Counted from the stretch's first letter, positions 42,994 to 52,224 are shown. The stretch: 58,694 bases of DNA from Actinomycetota bacterium (GCA_023488455.1 JAMDDV010000032.1:1-58694), one strand, 5' to 3'. The notes: generated by a model not told the origin, from the letters alone. Numbers and translations: made by a program.

Positions 42994-43213
42994 TAGAAAC
43001 CTCAAGTCGCGTAATAAAGACTTCATTATGCAGTCGTTCTTTAATCTCTTGCGGAGAAGCGGTTTCAAAGAATAATTCCAGAGCTTCTATAAGATTAGCT
43101 CTAGCTTGTTCTACGGTTTCTCCCTGACTAGCAATATCAAGTTCTGGACATAGAGCAACGTACTGGTTTTCTTCTCTTTCGATTATTGCAGTAAATTGTT
43201 GCAGCTTATGCAT
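42986..43213 (-). CDS. hicB: HicB-type antitoxin
   Basis: 75 residues. Seen: FTAIIEREENQYVALCPELDIASQGET and AEALELFFE-like ALELFFETA, the degenerate RNase H-fold of HicB. No C-terminal DNA-binding extension is evident, so this is the short form. ATG 43213 has AGAGG six bases upstream. The order antitoxin-toxin on the minus strand is the usual one for the short HicB type. The pair appears intact beside the broken mazEF. Confidence 0.87.
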   Translation of the reverse strand: MHKLQQFTAIIEREENQYVALCPELDIASQGETVEQARANLIEALELFFETASPQEIKERLHNEVFITRLEVSTG

Positions 43214-43451
43214 TTATAACCTCTGTTTTTCTAGCTAATCAATGATAGTTTAACAAAGTTTTTTTATTGAAACAACAGACCAGGCAAATCATCAGTTTTA
43301 AAGAACATATTTTCTCCAGAAGCTATCCCGTCCCTGGACGAAGCGAAACACCCTTAGTGAATCCACAAAAGTATCCTTTAGGGAATTCCATAGTTAAGCA
43401 TCAAGGTTTCGGTTTACTTTTCAATTTTAATTAACAAGTTTAAAAAATTGA
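43214..43451. other. Intergenic region between divergent hicB and lacI
   Basis: No gene is supported. The part nearest lacI carries the promoter and operators listed separately; the rest is AT-rich with no coding, RNA or repeat signal I can defend. Confidence 0.4.
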
Positions 43452-43480
43452 TTGACAAAGGAACTAATAAATGGTAAATT
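43452..43480 (+). promoter_or_regulatory. Promoter of the lacI-rbsK operon
   Basis: TTGACA (43452-43457), 17-base spacer, TAAATT (43475-43480). The first operator starts five bases downstream and would cover the transcription start. Confidence 0.7.
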
Positions 43481-43484
43481 TTAC

Positions 43485-43500
43485 AATGAAACGGTTCATT
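43485..43500. promoter_or_regulatory. LacI-family operator 1
   Basis: Perfect dyad AATGAA-ACGG-TTCATT with the CG centre typical of LacI-family sites. It shares arms with operator 2 and lies over the start of transcription, so binding would block the promoter. Confidence 0.75.
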
Positions 43501-43530
43501 TATAATTTTTTGGGCCGCTTTTATTTTGTT

Positions 43531-43556
43531 TGTCAAATGAACCGATTCATTTGACA
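43531..43556. promoter_or_regulatory. LacI-family operator 2
   Basis: Perfect 11-base arms TGTCAAATGAA and TTCATTTGACA around CCGA; the inner AATGAA-CCGA-TTCATT matches operator 1. About 46 bases separate the centres, which would allow two dimers or a looped tetramer. Autoregulation by the LacI protein encoded next is the simplest reading. Confidence 0.8.
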
Positions 43557-43592
43557 GTTCTTAATTGTCATTTATACAAAACAGGGGAATAA

Positions 43593-44594
43593 ATGGCTAC
43601 GATACGAGAGATAGCAAGACTAACAGGTCTATCCGTGGGCACTGTGTCAAATGTTCTAAATGACGTCGACACTGTGAGCAAGGAGAATAGAGTTAAGGTT
43701 CTCGAGGCAATAAAGGAGCTTAATTACACTCCAAGCAGGATTGCCCGCAGCCTCTCAAAAAAGAGCACAAAAAATGTTGCTTTTATAATTCCAGATATTA
43801 CAAACCCATTTTTCCCTGAGGTTGTTCGTGGGGCTCAAGACCTTCTTGCAAAAAAGGGATACTACGTTTTCTTGTGTAACTCCGATAATGATCCTGAGAA
43901 GGAGGAGAGTTACATATATGACCTCATTTCAATGTGGGTTGATGGAATAATAATAGCTCCTTCTGATTCAGATTACAGAAATCTGGATGTATTCAGTCGT
44001 ATAACATCTCCATTGATCATCGTTGATAGGGAGGTTGAGGAGCTTAAGCGAGATCTCGTTATAGTTAATAACAAGAAGGGGTCGTATGAGATGGTTAACT
44101 TTTTGATTGGCAACGGTCATAAAAAGATAGTTGCTTTGATGGGCCCCGAACATGTTAGGACAGCGCAGAAGAGACACGAGGGATGGGAAAAAGCGATGAG
44201 CGAAAATGGGTTGTTCAGCGATGATCTTGTCGATTGGGGAAGCTTTTCAATAGATTCAGGATACGAGATGGCAAGAAAGATGCTTGATAATGTCGGAGGG
44301 TTTGACGCCATCTTTGCGGGTAATGATCTTATCGCGATCGGAGCAATTCAATTACTGGAGGAGAAAGGTTTCAGGGTGCCTGATGATATTTCCGTGGCTG
44401 GATTTGATGATATTTACATCAGCAGATTTATGAAGCCGCCACTTACCACTGTGAGGCAGCCCATTTATAGAATCGGAGAAATAGCAGCGGAGTTACTCCT
44501 TGAAAGAATGAGTAGCACAGAACAGCCTGAGCCTAAAAGGATAATTGTCGATGGTGAGCTGGTAATAAGAGATTCTGTAAGGAAGAAGCATTAA
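43593..44594 (+). CDS. LacI-family transcriptional repressor
   Basis: 333 residues. Seen: N-terminal helix-turn-helix ATIREIARLTGLSVGTVSNVLN, hinge SRIARSLSKK, and a periplasmic-binding-type sugar domain (FIIPDITNPFFPEVV, SVAGFDDIYISRFM, TTVRQPI). Gene order with rbsK suggests a ribose-type repressor (RbsR-like). SD GGGGAATAA precedes ATG 43593. Two matching palindromes lie between its promoter and start. Confidence 0.93.
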   Translation: MATIREIARLTGLSVGTVSNVLNDVDTVSKENRVKVLEAIKELNYTPSRIARSLSKKSTKNVAFIIPDITNPFFPEVVRGAQDLLAKKGYYVFLCNSDNDPEKEESYIYDLISMWVDGIIIAPSDSDYRNLDVFSRITSPLIIVDREVEELKRDLVIVNNKKGSYEMVNFLIGNGHKKIVALMGPEHVRTAQKRHEGWEKAMSENGLFSDDLVDWGSFSIDSGYEMARKMLDNVGGFDAIFAGNDLIAIGAIQLLEEKGFRVPDDISVAGFDDIYISRFMKPPLTTVRQPIYRIGEIAAELLLERMSSTEQPEPKRIIVDGELVIRDSVRKKH

Positions 44595-44608
44595 TTCAAA
44601 GGTCTGGG

Positions 44609-45583
44609 ATGAAAAGAGCTCTTGTGGTTGGAAGTCTTAATATGGATGTTATTTTAAGAACCAATAAGCTTCCTCATAAGGGGGAGACAAAAATAGCTAA
44701 GGAATGGAAGATTGCAGGGGGTGGTAAAGGTGCAAATCAGGCTATTGCGATGGGCAGGCTTGGTGCTAACGTGGTTATGGTGGGAAAGGTTGGAAATGAC
44801 GAGTTTGGACGAAAGCTTATTGAGGATTTAGAGACCTCCAATGTTAATACGGATGGAATACTTATGGATGAACATGAAAAGACAGGTATGGCTTATATAA
44901 CGATTGATGATACAGGTGAAAATACAATTGTAGTCGCACCTGGAGCGAATTCGAAGCTTTCTATAAAAGATATTGAGGAAAGGGAAGCAATTTTACTTGA
45001 TAGTGACATCTTAGTGCTTCAGATGGAAATTCCAGAAGGTACAAATTCTTATGTTATCGATCTTGCGAAAAAGGTAGGGAAACAGGTTGTTTTGAATTTC
45101 GCTCCGGCTGTTGAACTCAATGATGAAACTTTAGGGAAAGTTGACTTTTTGATCTTGAATGAGACGGAGGCTGCTTATCTTGCTGGAGTGAACCGCACAG
45201 GGGAACAGTGTATTGAAACGATAGATAGAACTGTTGAGTTGATAAGAAAAAAGTTTTTGGGAGATATCCTGATAACTCTTGGGAATAACGGATGCATATG
45301 GGCTGATAAAAAAGGAAATATTTCAAGGTTTATTGCGTTTCCCGTGGAAGCGGTGGACTCGACCGGAAGCGGGGATGCATTTGTGGGAGGTTTTGTGTAT
45401 GGCCTTTTGATGGGCAAAAGCATGAGTGATTCAATAAGGTTGGCCAATGCTGCGGGAGCACTAGCTGTAACTAAGATCGGAGCGCAGTCTTCGCTTCCTT
45501 ATCTGGATGAGGTTTGCAAGTTCCTTGCTGATAATATGCAGAATGTTGGAGAAATAGATGAAAAAGAGCGGCGTTCTGAATAG
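44609..45583 (+). CDS. rbsK: Ribokinase (PfkB family)
   Basis: 324 residues. Seen: GSLNMDVILR, GGGKGANQAIAMGRLGA for sugar binding, and the anion-hole/catalytic motif DSTGSGDAFVGGF. It phosphorylates ribose to ribose-5-phosphate. SD AAAGGT precedes ATG 44609. Overlaps the broken rbsD by 26 bases. The C-terminal tail after FLADNM is short and unremarkable. Confidence 0.93.
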   Translation: MKRALVVGSLNMDVILRTNKLPHKGETKIAKEWKIAGGGKGANQAIAMGRLGANVVMVGKVGNDEFGRKLIEDLETSNVNTDGILMDEHEKTGMAYITIDDTGENTIVVAPGANSKLSIKDIEEREAILLDSDILVLQMEIPEGTNSYVIDLAKKVGKQVVLNFAPAVELNDETLGKVDFLILNETEAAYLAGVNRTGEQCIETIDRTVELIRKKFLGDILITLGNNGCIWADKKGNISRFIAFPVEAVDSTGSGDAFVGGFVYGLLMGKSMSDSIRLANAAGALAVTKIGAQSSLPYLDEVCKFLADNMQNVGEIDEKERRSE

Positions 45584-45851
45584 TGCGGTTTCTGCGATCA
45601 TGGCTTCATTAGACCATGGAGATGGGCTTGTCATAGCAGATGCTGGTTTTGGGAAGCCATGGTTTGGTATGGATTTAATAGTTAAGGGAATATATCCAAA
45701 TCCTAGCCTTTGCTGTGGAGGCTGTAGAGTCAACTTTGTATACCACAAGCAAATCAGATCTTTAAAGGTAAAAATAATTCATGAGAGAACCGGAAAAATG
45801 AAGGAGGTGATGCGCGCTCATTACTTCTACAGCAAAAGGGTTAAGATGTAG
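45558..45851 (+). pseudogene. rbsD: Truncated D-ribose pyranase (rbsD)
   Basis: The first 45 codons match RbsD: MKKSGVLNSAVSAIMA, catalytic H20 and D28 in DHGDGLVIADAG. After about codon 45 the family sequence is lost, and the C-terminal TGE-TPYAN region that completes the active site is missing; the remaining residues to the TAG at 45851 look unrelated, with several cysteines and basic residues. Normal length is about 130-140. The break lies at the left edge of a GC-richer island. Confidence 0.72.
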
Positions 45852-45882
45852 TAAGGAAAAGATTAGGATGAAAGGAGGGAAA

Positions 45883-47361
45883 ATGTTAGGTAAAAGATTG
45901 ATTTTCTGGGTGTTAATTATTGTGGTGTCTTTTTCGATGTTGGCAGTCGGGGCCTGTAAGGCACCAGCTACTGCTGAAGTCGAAAAGGTAACTTCGGAGA
46001 CATCAGCTACCACGGAGACATCAGCTACTACTGAGAAAGCAGCGCCAACCGAACTCATTGCTGAGTTTCAGCAGGCGAAGATCGACTGGCAGCAGAAAAA
46101 GGGTGACCAAATTACCGTTAGCATGTCGAAGCATCCATTCAGCCAGTCGCTGATCCCATTGATCCCCGAGTTTGAAAAATTGACAGGAATCAAGGTCAAC
46201 TTTAATGTGCTGCCCGATGAGGAGTACTGGAACAAACTGACCATTGATCTCTCAGCTGGTGGGGGTTTCTTTGACGTCTTCATGTCGGGGAATGTATTCT
46301 ACAAGTACATTGAAGCAAAGTGGCTCGAACCACTGACCCCGTACCTCGAGAATTCGAATCTCACGGATAAGGCTTGGTACGATCCCGATGATTTCTGGAA
46401 AATCGCCTGGGACACCAATGTCTGGGATGGCAACATCGGTTATCAAACATACGGAAAGGGAGATGTTTGGCAGATCCCAGTGACTTCGGAAAGTATACTC
46501 CTTTTCTACCGTAAAGATATCTTCGAGCAGAACGGGATTGAAGTGCCAAAGACGTGGGAAGAGTTAGTTGCCACAGCCAAGGAGCTAACGAAACCCGATG
46601 AGAAATTCTATGGGATCATCTCAAGAGGTACTCGAAAGTGGGGAACCCTGTACAATGGCTATACAAATGGGTTTGCGTCATTCGGTGCTAGAGACTTCGA
46701 CGAAAATCTAAATGCCGTAATGAACAGTCCTGAGGGTGTGCAATTTACTGAGTTATGGGGTGAACTTGAGCGAGAGGCAGGTCCTCCCGGGCTCATGGAA
46801 ATGACGTGGGATGACGTTCGTACACTTTTCGCTGCTGGCGGCTTCGCAATGACGATGGATGCGGACGTATTTGTCCCTGGGTGGGAAGACCCAAGTACCT
46901 CCAAGATAGCAGGTAAGATAGGCTACGCGCATACTCCTCCAGGCGAGAATGGATTCAACGCGGATTACTGGACCTGGACACTCGCCATGAACGCGAAGTC
47001 TTATCACAAGGATGCTGCATGGTTGTTTATCGAATGGGCAACCAGCAAGCCGATTTTGCTCAAGGCTACGGCAGAGTACATTAATTTTCCCCCGACTCGA
47101 CGGAGTGTGTGGGAGGATCCGAAAGTCGTCGAGATAAGCAGTGGCTGGGGGAACTACCGTGAGATCTTCACGGAGACAATGGAAAAGGGCTACACAAAGT
47201 TACTGCGGAGTGTGAATCCAGAGTTGCCCACCATTTATGAACTGTGGTCAGTGGCCCTACAAAAGGTCATTACCAAGGAAGCGACAGCGGAAGAGGCGCT
47301 CGATCAGCTTGTCAAAGAGTCCAACGATATCATGGAGAAGGCTGGATACAAGAATAAGTAG
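45883..47361 (+). CDS. Extracellular solute-binding lipoprotein (family 1)
   Basis: 492 residues from ATG 45883, chosen for AAAGGAGGG upstream; ATG 45868 is earlier but unsupported. Seen: signal peptide with lipobox AVGAC and lipid-anchored C25, a Thr/Ser-rich linker, then the type I binding fold (SVSLSKHPF-like start VSMSKHPFSQSL, EFEKLTGIKVNFN, IPVTSESILLFYRKDIF, AWLFIEWATSK). It captures a sugar or oligosaccharide for the two permeases downstream. No ATPase is encoded here. A 16-base-pair hairpin follows the stop. Confidence 0.93.
   Translation: MLGKRLIFWVLIIVVSFSMLAVGACKAPATAEVEKVTSETSATTETSATTEKAAPTELIAEFQQAKIDWQQKKGDQITVSMSKHPFSQSLIPLIPEFEKLTGIKVNFNVLPDEEYWNKLTIDLSAGGGFFDVFMSGNVFYKYIEAKWLEPLTPYLENSNLTDKAWYDPDDFWKIAWDTNVWDGNIGYQTYGKGDVWQIPVTSESILLFYRKDIFEQNGIEVPKTWEELVATAKELTKPDEKFYGIISRGTRKWGTLYNGYTNGFASFGARDFDENLNAVMNSPEGVQFTELWGELEREAGPPGLMEMTWDDVRTLFAAGGFAMTMDADVFVPGWEDPSTSKIAGKIGYAHTPPGENGFNADYWTWTLAMNAKSYHKDAAWLFIEWATSKPILLKATAEYINFPPTRRSVWEDPKVVEISSGWGNYREIFTETMEKGYTKLLRSVNPELPTIYELWSVALQKVITKEATAEEALDQLVKESNDIMEKAGYKNK
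45997..46032 (+). repeat. Tandem 18-base repeat in lipoprotein linker
   Basis: Two near-identical units beginning GAGACATCAGCTAC encode the repeated ETSATT linker of the binding protein. A likely slippage product that only changes tether length. Confidence 0.8.
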
Positions 47362-47380
47362 GCTCAACAAGCTATTTTTA

Positions 47381-47416
47381 TTGTCGACCTGCTTATGGAA
47401 ATAAGTAGGTCGACAA
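47381..47416 (+). promoter_or_regulatory. Intercistronic hairpin between binding-protein and permease genes
   Basis: A 16-base-pair stem (TTGTCGACCTGCTTAT pairing with ATAAGTAGGTCGACAA, one G-U) with a GGAA tetraloop of the stable GNRA type. There is no T tract after it. As in malE-malF, such a hairpin would protect the upstream message or limit read-through so that the binding protein is made in excess. Confidence 0.75.
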
Positions 47417-47521
47417 CCACTAATTCTACATTGCTGGAGGTAAATGGAAGCGAGTCCGGCAAAGGCTACCAGCACTATTTGCGGGATTAGTACCCTTCTA
47501 AGGGAGTAGGGAGAAAGCAAT

Positions 47522-48385
47522 ATGTTGCGCAACAAATACGTTTCGCTCATGGTTATACCAAGTTTTCTCTTGGTCATCGGTATAGCCATATATCCATTCT
47601 TCTACGCTGTCTACTTAAGTTTCACCAATGCAAGGTTGACCAGCCCATTGTACCACTTCGTAGGCCTGCATAATTACATCGAGATGGTGACGAATCGGGA
47701 CTTCTGGACAATCGTCAAAAATTCGATGATCTATGCAGGCGGAGCAACACTGAGCGAGTTGGTTGTGGGCTTTGCTATAGCCCTTCTACTTGCATACGAG
47801 GGATTGGTGGGGCGTAGCGTGTACCGCACTATCATCCTGATACCATTGATGATCCCACCAGTTATTGGAGCACTTATGTGGAAGATCATGCTTGAGCCAA
47901 CACGAGGACCCATTAACTACCTGATTGGCTTATTTGGTGGTCGTTCACTAGAGTGGCTCAGCAGTCCCAAGCTCGCTATGCCTACAGTGATGTTGATTGA
48001 CTTCTACTTGTTCACCCCCTTTGCTATCCTTATTCTGCTGGCTGGTTTGCAGAGTATTCCAATAGATCTCTATGAGGCAGCCAAGGTTGATGGAGCAGGA
48101 CCTATACGCTCCTTCTTTGCAGTGACTCTGCCACTTATGTGGCCAACGTTGACCCTGGTCTTTCTCATTCGCTTTACGCTGTCTCTGGCGACATTCGATA
48201 TAATCTTCGCGACTACTGGAGGTGGCCCCGGCATTGCGACGACGACCCTGAGTATCCAATCCTACCTCAATTACTACCGCTGGAGTTTCACGAGTACCGC
48301 CACTACTTACGGTATGATCATATGGATCATTAGCTTAATTTTCACGAACGTGTTTATCGCTCGTACTCGACGCGGCTGGCGATGA
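47522..48385 (+). CDS. Sugar ABC transporter permease, MalF/UgpA type
   Basis: 287 residues, six membrane segments. Seen: AIYPFFYAVYLSFTNARL at the N-terminus and the EAA cytoplasmic loop EAAKVDGAGPIRSFFAVTLP that contacts the ATPase. It forms a heterodimer channel with the next permease. ATG 47522 after GGGAGAAAGC. Separated from the binding-protein gene by 160 bases with the hairpin; the second permease follows after 34 bases. Confidence 0.94.
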   Translation: MLRNKYVSLMVIPSFLLVIGIAIYPFFYAVYLSFTNARLTSPLYHFVGLHNYIEMVTNRDFWTIVKNSMIYAGGATLSELVVGFAIALLLAYEGLVGRSVYRTIILIPLMIPPVIGALMWKIMLEPTRGPINYLIGLFGGRSLEWLSSPKLAMPTVMLIDFYLFTPFAILILLAGLQSIPIDLYEAAKVDGAGPIRSFFAVTLPLMWPTLTLVFLIRFTLSLATFDIIFATTGGGPGIATTTLSIQSYLNYYRWSFTSTATTYGMIIWIISLIFTNVFIARTRRGWR

Positions 48386-48419
48386 CAGAATGATAACCCA
48401 GCGACCTAAGGAGGCTGCC

Positions 48420-49301
48420 ATGAAAACTATAGGAAAGAGAGCGATCGGGGGTGTGGCTAGGAGGAAACGATCACCGTGGTACAGGCTAATCTACCTGCCA
48501 GTAGCTTTGTACCTCTTTTTCGTACTGTTCCCGGTTTACTGGATTCTAGCCACCTCGCTTAAGACAGAGCTAGACGTGATCTCTATGGTACCTAAGTTCT
48601 TTAACTTTAATGCCACGCTCGATAGCTACAGGGCTGTGCTTGGATTCACTGCAAATCGTCAGGTGGATTTCCTTGCGTTCTTCAAGAATAGCCTGATCGT
48701 CGTTCCATCAGCGGTCGCGCTGGCGATGATTTTGGGTATCCCCGCCGCCTACGCGATGGCACGGTTTCGCTTTAAGCTCAGAGAGAACCTCTATTTCTTC
48801 TACCTCAGCCAATATTTTTTACCTCCTATTCTGGTGCTGGTCCCGCTCTATCTGATCTACCGGCGCCTCCATCTCTACAACACCTACATGGGCCTGGTGC
48901 TTATTCTCCAACTCATCAATCTACCACTAGTTATTCTCATTCTGCGTGGGTTCTTTGAAGAAGTGCCAGTAGAAATAGAAGAGGCTGCTATGATCGACGG
49001 TGCCAACCTATGGCAGGTCTTGACTCGTGTGACACTTCCCATAGCAAAGGCTGGCCTCATGGCCACGGCTTTTCTCACAGCAATCTTCAGTTGGAATAAC
49101 TTTTTGTTTGGCTTAGTATTAAGTGGGACCTCAAAGATGCCGGTCACGGTAGGTATGCTCAGCTTCCAATCCTATGAGAAGGTCCTCTGGAATCAGATGG
49201 CGGCTGCTAGCATCATTTCCCTTTTGCCACCGCTGATTCTTGGCATCGCTGTACAGCGTTATCTGGTGCGTGGCTTGTCATTAGGGGCTATGAAAGAGTG
49301 A
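48420..49301 (+). CDS. Sugar ABC transporter permease, MalG/UgpE type
   Basis: 293 residues from ATG 48420, preceded by TAAGGAGG at five bases; ATG 48390 is in frame but lies before that SD. Seen: FPVYWILATSLK, FKNSLIVVPSAVALAM, and the EAA loop EAAMIDGANLWQVLTRVTLP. With the MalF-type partner it completes the membrane channel. The cognate ATPase is probably a shared MsmX/UgpC-type protein encoded elsewhere. Confidence 0.94.
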   Translation: MKTIGKRAIGGVARRKRSPWYRLIYLPVALYLFFVLFPVYWILATSLKTELDVISMVPKFFNFNATLDSYRAVLGFTANRQVDFLAFFKNSLIVVPSAVALAMILGIPAAYAMARFRFKLRENLYFFYLSQYFLPPILVLVPLYLIYRRLHLYNTYMGLVLILQLINLPLVILILRGFFEEVPVEIEEAAMIDGANLWQVLTRVTLPIAKAGLMATAFLTAIFSWNNFLFGLVLSGTSKMPVTVGMLSFQSYEKVLWNQMAAASIISLLPPLILGIAVQRYLVRGLSLGAMKE

Positions 49302-49389
49302 TAGATCTGAGCTTGTTGTTCGTGTCGCTTCGGTACCATAAACAAAAGAAGGAGATTACTATCATCTGCTACAGAGAGGAGGGAGTGTT

Positions 49390-50214
49390 ATGGGATTAAG
49401 GATACATCATCTGGTTACGGGCGAACTAGAGAGCCCACTTAGCGTCAGCCTGTTCAATTCTGGGAAGCATCCACATTTGAAGCACCAGGATGTTCTGCCT
49501 TACAGCTACCGCTATGATCTACAGCGCCGGGATGGCACGATCGTGGAAGGAGTTATGGTACCAGTACCAGTATGGTACATCGCTGGAGCCGAGAAGCGTA
49601 TCTTAGTGGACACGGGTTTCGGCTCTTGTGAGGAACTGATCCGTGTAGGGGAACCACATGGCCATGACTACATCTGTCGCAAGAACCCGGAATGGGACAT
49701 TAAAAGGCAGTTAGCTACACTTGGGCTCGAACCCAGTGATATTGATATCGTCGTCCATACTCACTTACACTTCGATCATTTCATGAACAACGAACTGTTC
49801 GAAAATGCCACATTTATTGTGCAGCGCGATGAGATCCCCATGGTGGTTGCCCCTCCACCTTTCGGTATTTTCTACTACGAGGAGCTAGCATCGCACCTGA
49901 TCAACGTGCTCGGCAGAGTAATGGCCATTGATGGGAACATGAAGGTATGTGAGGGTGTGGAACTCTTCAAGGTAGGAGGCCACTCGCCAGGTTGGCAAGT
50001 AGTGATGGTGAAGACAGACAAAGGGAAGGTAGCCCTCGTTGGCGACCTGATGTACAACTACAAGAATCTGGAACTCAACTGGCCGCCTGGAGCATTCTGG
50101 CGTATGGATCAGATGATGGAGGCTTACAATTGGGTGCGTACAAAGGCCGATATCATTGTCCCAAATCACGACTGGAAGTTTCGCAAGCTCTTTCCGGAAG
50201 GGATCATTGGCTAA
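49390..50214 (+). CDS. MBL-fold lactonase/hydrolase (AHL-lactonase-like)
   Basis: 274 residues. Seen: the dinuclear zinc motif HTHLHFDH, then GGHSPGWQ, GDLMYNY with bridging Asp and PNHDW, which follow the N-acyl homoserine lactonase (AiiA) subgroup order. N-terminal WYIAGAEKRILVDTGF is typical. In this sugar-uptake island a sugar-lactone substrate is as likely as a signalling lactone. SD GGAGGGAG precedes ATG 49390. 235 bases without a gene follow. Confidence 0.85.
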   Translation: MGLRIHHLVTGELESPLSVSLFNSGKHPHLKHQDVLPYSYRYDLQRRDGTIVEGVMVPVPVWYIAGAEKRILVDTGFGSCEELIRVGEPHGHDYICRKNPEWDIKRQLATLGLEPSDIDIVVHTHLHFDHFMNNELFENATFIVQRDEIPMVVAPPPFGIFYYEELASHLINVLGRVMAIDGNMKVCEGVELFKVGGHSPGWQVVMVKTDKGKVALVGDLMYNYKNLELNWPPGAFWRMDQMMEAYNWVRTKADIIVPNHDWKFRKLFPEGIIG

Positions 50215-50449
50215 GGCCACATCAAATAACGGGAGAGGTGGAGTAGAAAAGCGATACTTAGTTAAATTGCAGTTGAACAAACCTGCGTTGTCGTGGGAAG
50301 CCAGAAAGCAAGAGTCTCAACGATATTGAACGATCAATATGAGAGCGAGAGGCATATACGAGTGAGTTCTTGTCATGGCTATGGAGCACACAATACGCTG
50401 CCCTGGTTCCACGGGAACAACTTCGGAGATAATCAAGGGGGGAAGTGAC

Positions 50450-51649
50450 ATGGTGAAACGCGAGCTGACGCCGCGCGAGCGAGTACTCATCGCGCTAGCT
50501 CACAAAGAACCTGACCGAGTGCCTATTGATTTTGGTGGCCAGCTGACTGGCATAACTATTGTAGCGTACAAAAATCTCATTGATTATCTGAAAGTTGAAG
50601 AGCCGGTGGAAACGCTGGAGGAAATCTGGCAGCATGCCGTGGTAAGCGAGACAGTATTGTGCCGTTTCGGTGTTGATACGCGATGGGTGCGGCCAGAGGG
50701 GCCGAGCAGGTGGCGCCTGGAGCACTACGAGTTAGCAGAAGGCAGCAGGGAGCTCATTGCCTTCAAGGACGAGTTTGGTATTGAGTGGGCTATGCCCAAG
50801 GTAGGTGGCCATTGGTATGATTTGCGGACTCCTCCGCTACGCGATGCAACATTGGCTGACCTGGAACATTATCCCTGGCCTGACGCTAGGGATCCAGCCC
50901 GTTGGGCTAATCTGCGTGCTAGAGCGGAGCATTTGCAACGGGCGACCGAATACGCAATATGTGGTGACGCGGCAGGAATCATCTTAGATTTCTGCTCATG
51001 GCTACGGGGCATGGAGCAACTATTCGTGGACCTGCTGCTGAATCGCTTGTTTGTGGAGCGGCTATTGGATATTATCACACAGTGGTGGCTGGATTACCTA
51101 GACTGTTATCTCCGCGAGGTAGGGGACATTATCTCCATCCTTGCCTTGGCTGACGACTTGGGTTGCCAACAGGGACCACTCATCAATCCACAGATCTGGC
51201 GGCAGCTCGTCAAGCCACGGCTTCAGGAACTTTGTCAGTTCATTCATAACCATTCATCGGCACTGGTGTTCTTTCATAGTTGTGGTTCGGTCGTTGACTT
51301 CATTCCAGACTTAATCGAAGTAGGTGTTGATATCCTCAACCCGGTGCAGGTTACCGCCCGCGGCATGGATACGAAGCAACTGAAGGCTGAGTTTGGCAAT
51401 GCATTGACTTTCTGGGGGGGCGGCTGCGACTCCCAGTGGGTACTTCCTTTTGGTTCAACGAAAGATGTACGGAGGGAGGTATGCCACCGCGTTGCGGATC
51501 TTGCCCCTGGAGGCGGCTTTGTCTTTAATCCTGTGCAGAATATCCAGGCAGAGGTACCTCCAGAAAATATCGTCACCATGTTTGATACGGCTCGTGTTTG
51601 TGGCCAGTATGGGAGCTCCCTTCGCGGTAGTTCTGGAAATAGTAGGTAA
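50450..51649 (+). CDS. Uroporphyrinogen decarboxylase family protein (not HemE-like)
   Basis: 399 residues from ATG 50450, with AAGGGGGGAAG upstream; the longer frame from 50375 adds unrelated residues. Seen: TPRERVLIALAHKEPDRVPIDFGG, the start block of the UroD/MtaA superfamily branch found in catabolic and methyltransferase clusters, and LVFFHSCGSVVDFIPDLIEVGVDILNPVQ, where a His-x-Cys-Gly motif could bind zinc as in MtaA-type enzymes. It lacks the N-terminal signature of true HemE, so a role in heme synthesis is unlikely. Substrate unknown. Confidence 0.85.
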   Translation: MVKRELTPRERVLIALAHKEPDRVPIDFGGQLTGITIVAYKNLIDYLKVEEPVETLEEIWQHAVVSETVLCRFGVDTRWVRPEGPSRWRLEHYELAEGSRELIAFKDEFGIEWAMPKVGGHWYDLRTPPLRDATLADLEHYPWPDARDPARWANLRARAEHLQRATEYAICGDAAGIILDFCSWLRGMEQLFVDLLLNRLFVERLLDIITQWWLDYLDCYLREVGDIISILALADDLGCQQGPLINPQIWRQLVKPRLQELCQFIHNHSSALVFFHSCGSVVDFIPDLIEVGVDILNPVQVTARGMDTKQLKAEFGNALTFWGGGCDSQWVLPFGSTKDVRREVCHRVADLAPGGGFVFNPVQNIQAEVPPENIVTMFDTARVCGQYGSSLRGSSGNSR

Positions 51650-51896
51650 AAAGCACAAGTGGAAAGGCACTTTGGTAGTTAGTCTCATACTCGATGGCCT
51701 GACATGAGATCCTGCAGAGGTGGGTGGAGATTAATTTACGATTTATCTCAACATCAACAGACACAGGTGTTGGATCGTTTTCATCGCTAATTATTCTGCA
51801 CTCGATCTTGAAGGAGCTGTAATTCGCTTATTTCTGGCGGTGGGCAATTCTTTAGGTACGTGTATCTAAGAGATACCTAGAAAGGAGGGATGTACA

Positions 51897-52208
51897 ATGC
51901 AGAAGGTCTTCGTTATGTACAAGCTGAAACCAGGGGTAACGTTGGAGGAGTATCGCAAGTGGTCAATAAGTATGGATCAAAAAGTGACACCATTCCAGCC
52001 GGGTGTTCACCGCTTCGAGGTCTATGAGATCGAAGGAGCGGACAAGGGTGATCCGCCGTACCAGATTGTCGAGGATATCGACGTCGATAGCTGGGAAGAG
52101 TGGCAGGCCGTAGTGAACAGCGATGCGATGAAGGAGGTCATCCAGACATGGGGCAGCTACGGCGATGAGTCTTCCCTAGCCGTCGTTTACGGCAAGAAGA
52201 TCAAATAA
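51897..52208 (+). CDS. EthD/REDY-like (HapK) dimeric alpha-beta barrel protein
   Basis: 103 residues. Seen: VFVMYKLKPGVTLEEYRKW, a ferredoxin-like dimeric barrel start shared by EthD and HapK families, and VEDIDVDSWEEWQAV. No catalytic residue is obvious. Small members often act in degradation or modification of ring compounds. SD AAAGGAGGG precedes ATG 51897. Upstream 247 bases hold no gene I can support. Confidence 0.7.
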   Translation: MQKVFVMYKLKPGVTLEEYRKWSISMDQKVTPFQPGVHRFEVYEIEGADKGDPPYQIVEDIDVDSWEEWQAVVNSDAMKEVIQTWGSYGDESSLAVVYGKKIK

Positions 52209-52224
52209 GAAATATCAAGGTGTG

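Noticed and set aside
50375..50449. Longer N-terminus for the UroD-family protein
   Set aside because: The family sequence starts at MVKRELTPRERV and ATG 50450 has a strong SD.
50450..51649. UroD-family gene as hemE completing heme synthesis
   Set aside because: Its N-terminal block and HxCG-type motif fit the MtaA/catabolic branch, and it lies in the island rather than with the hem genes.
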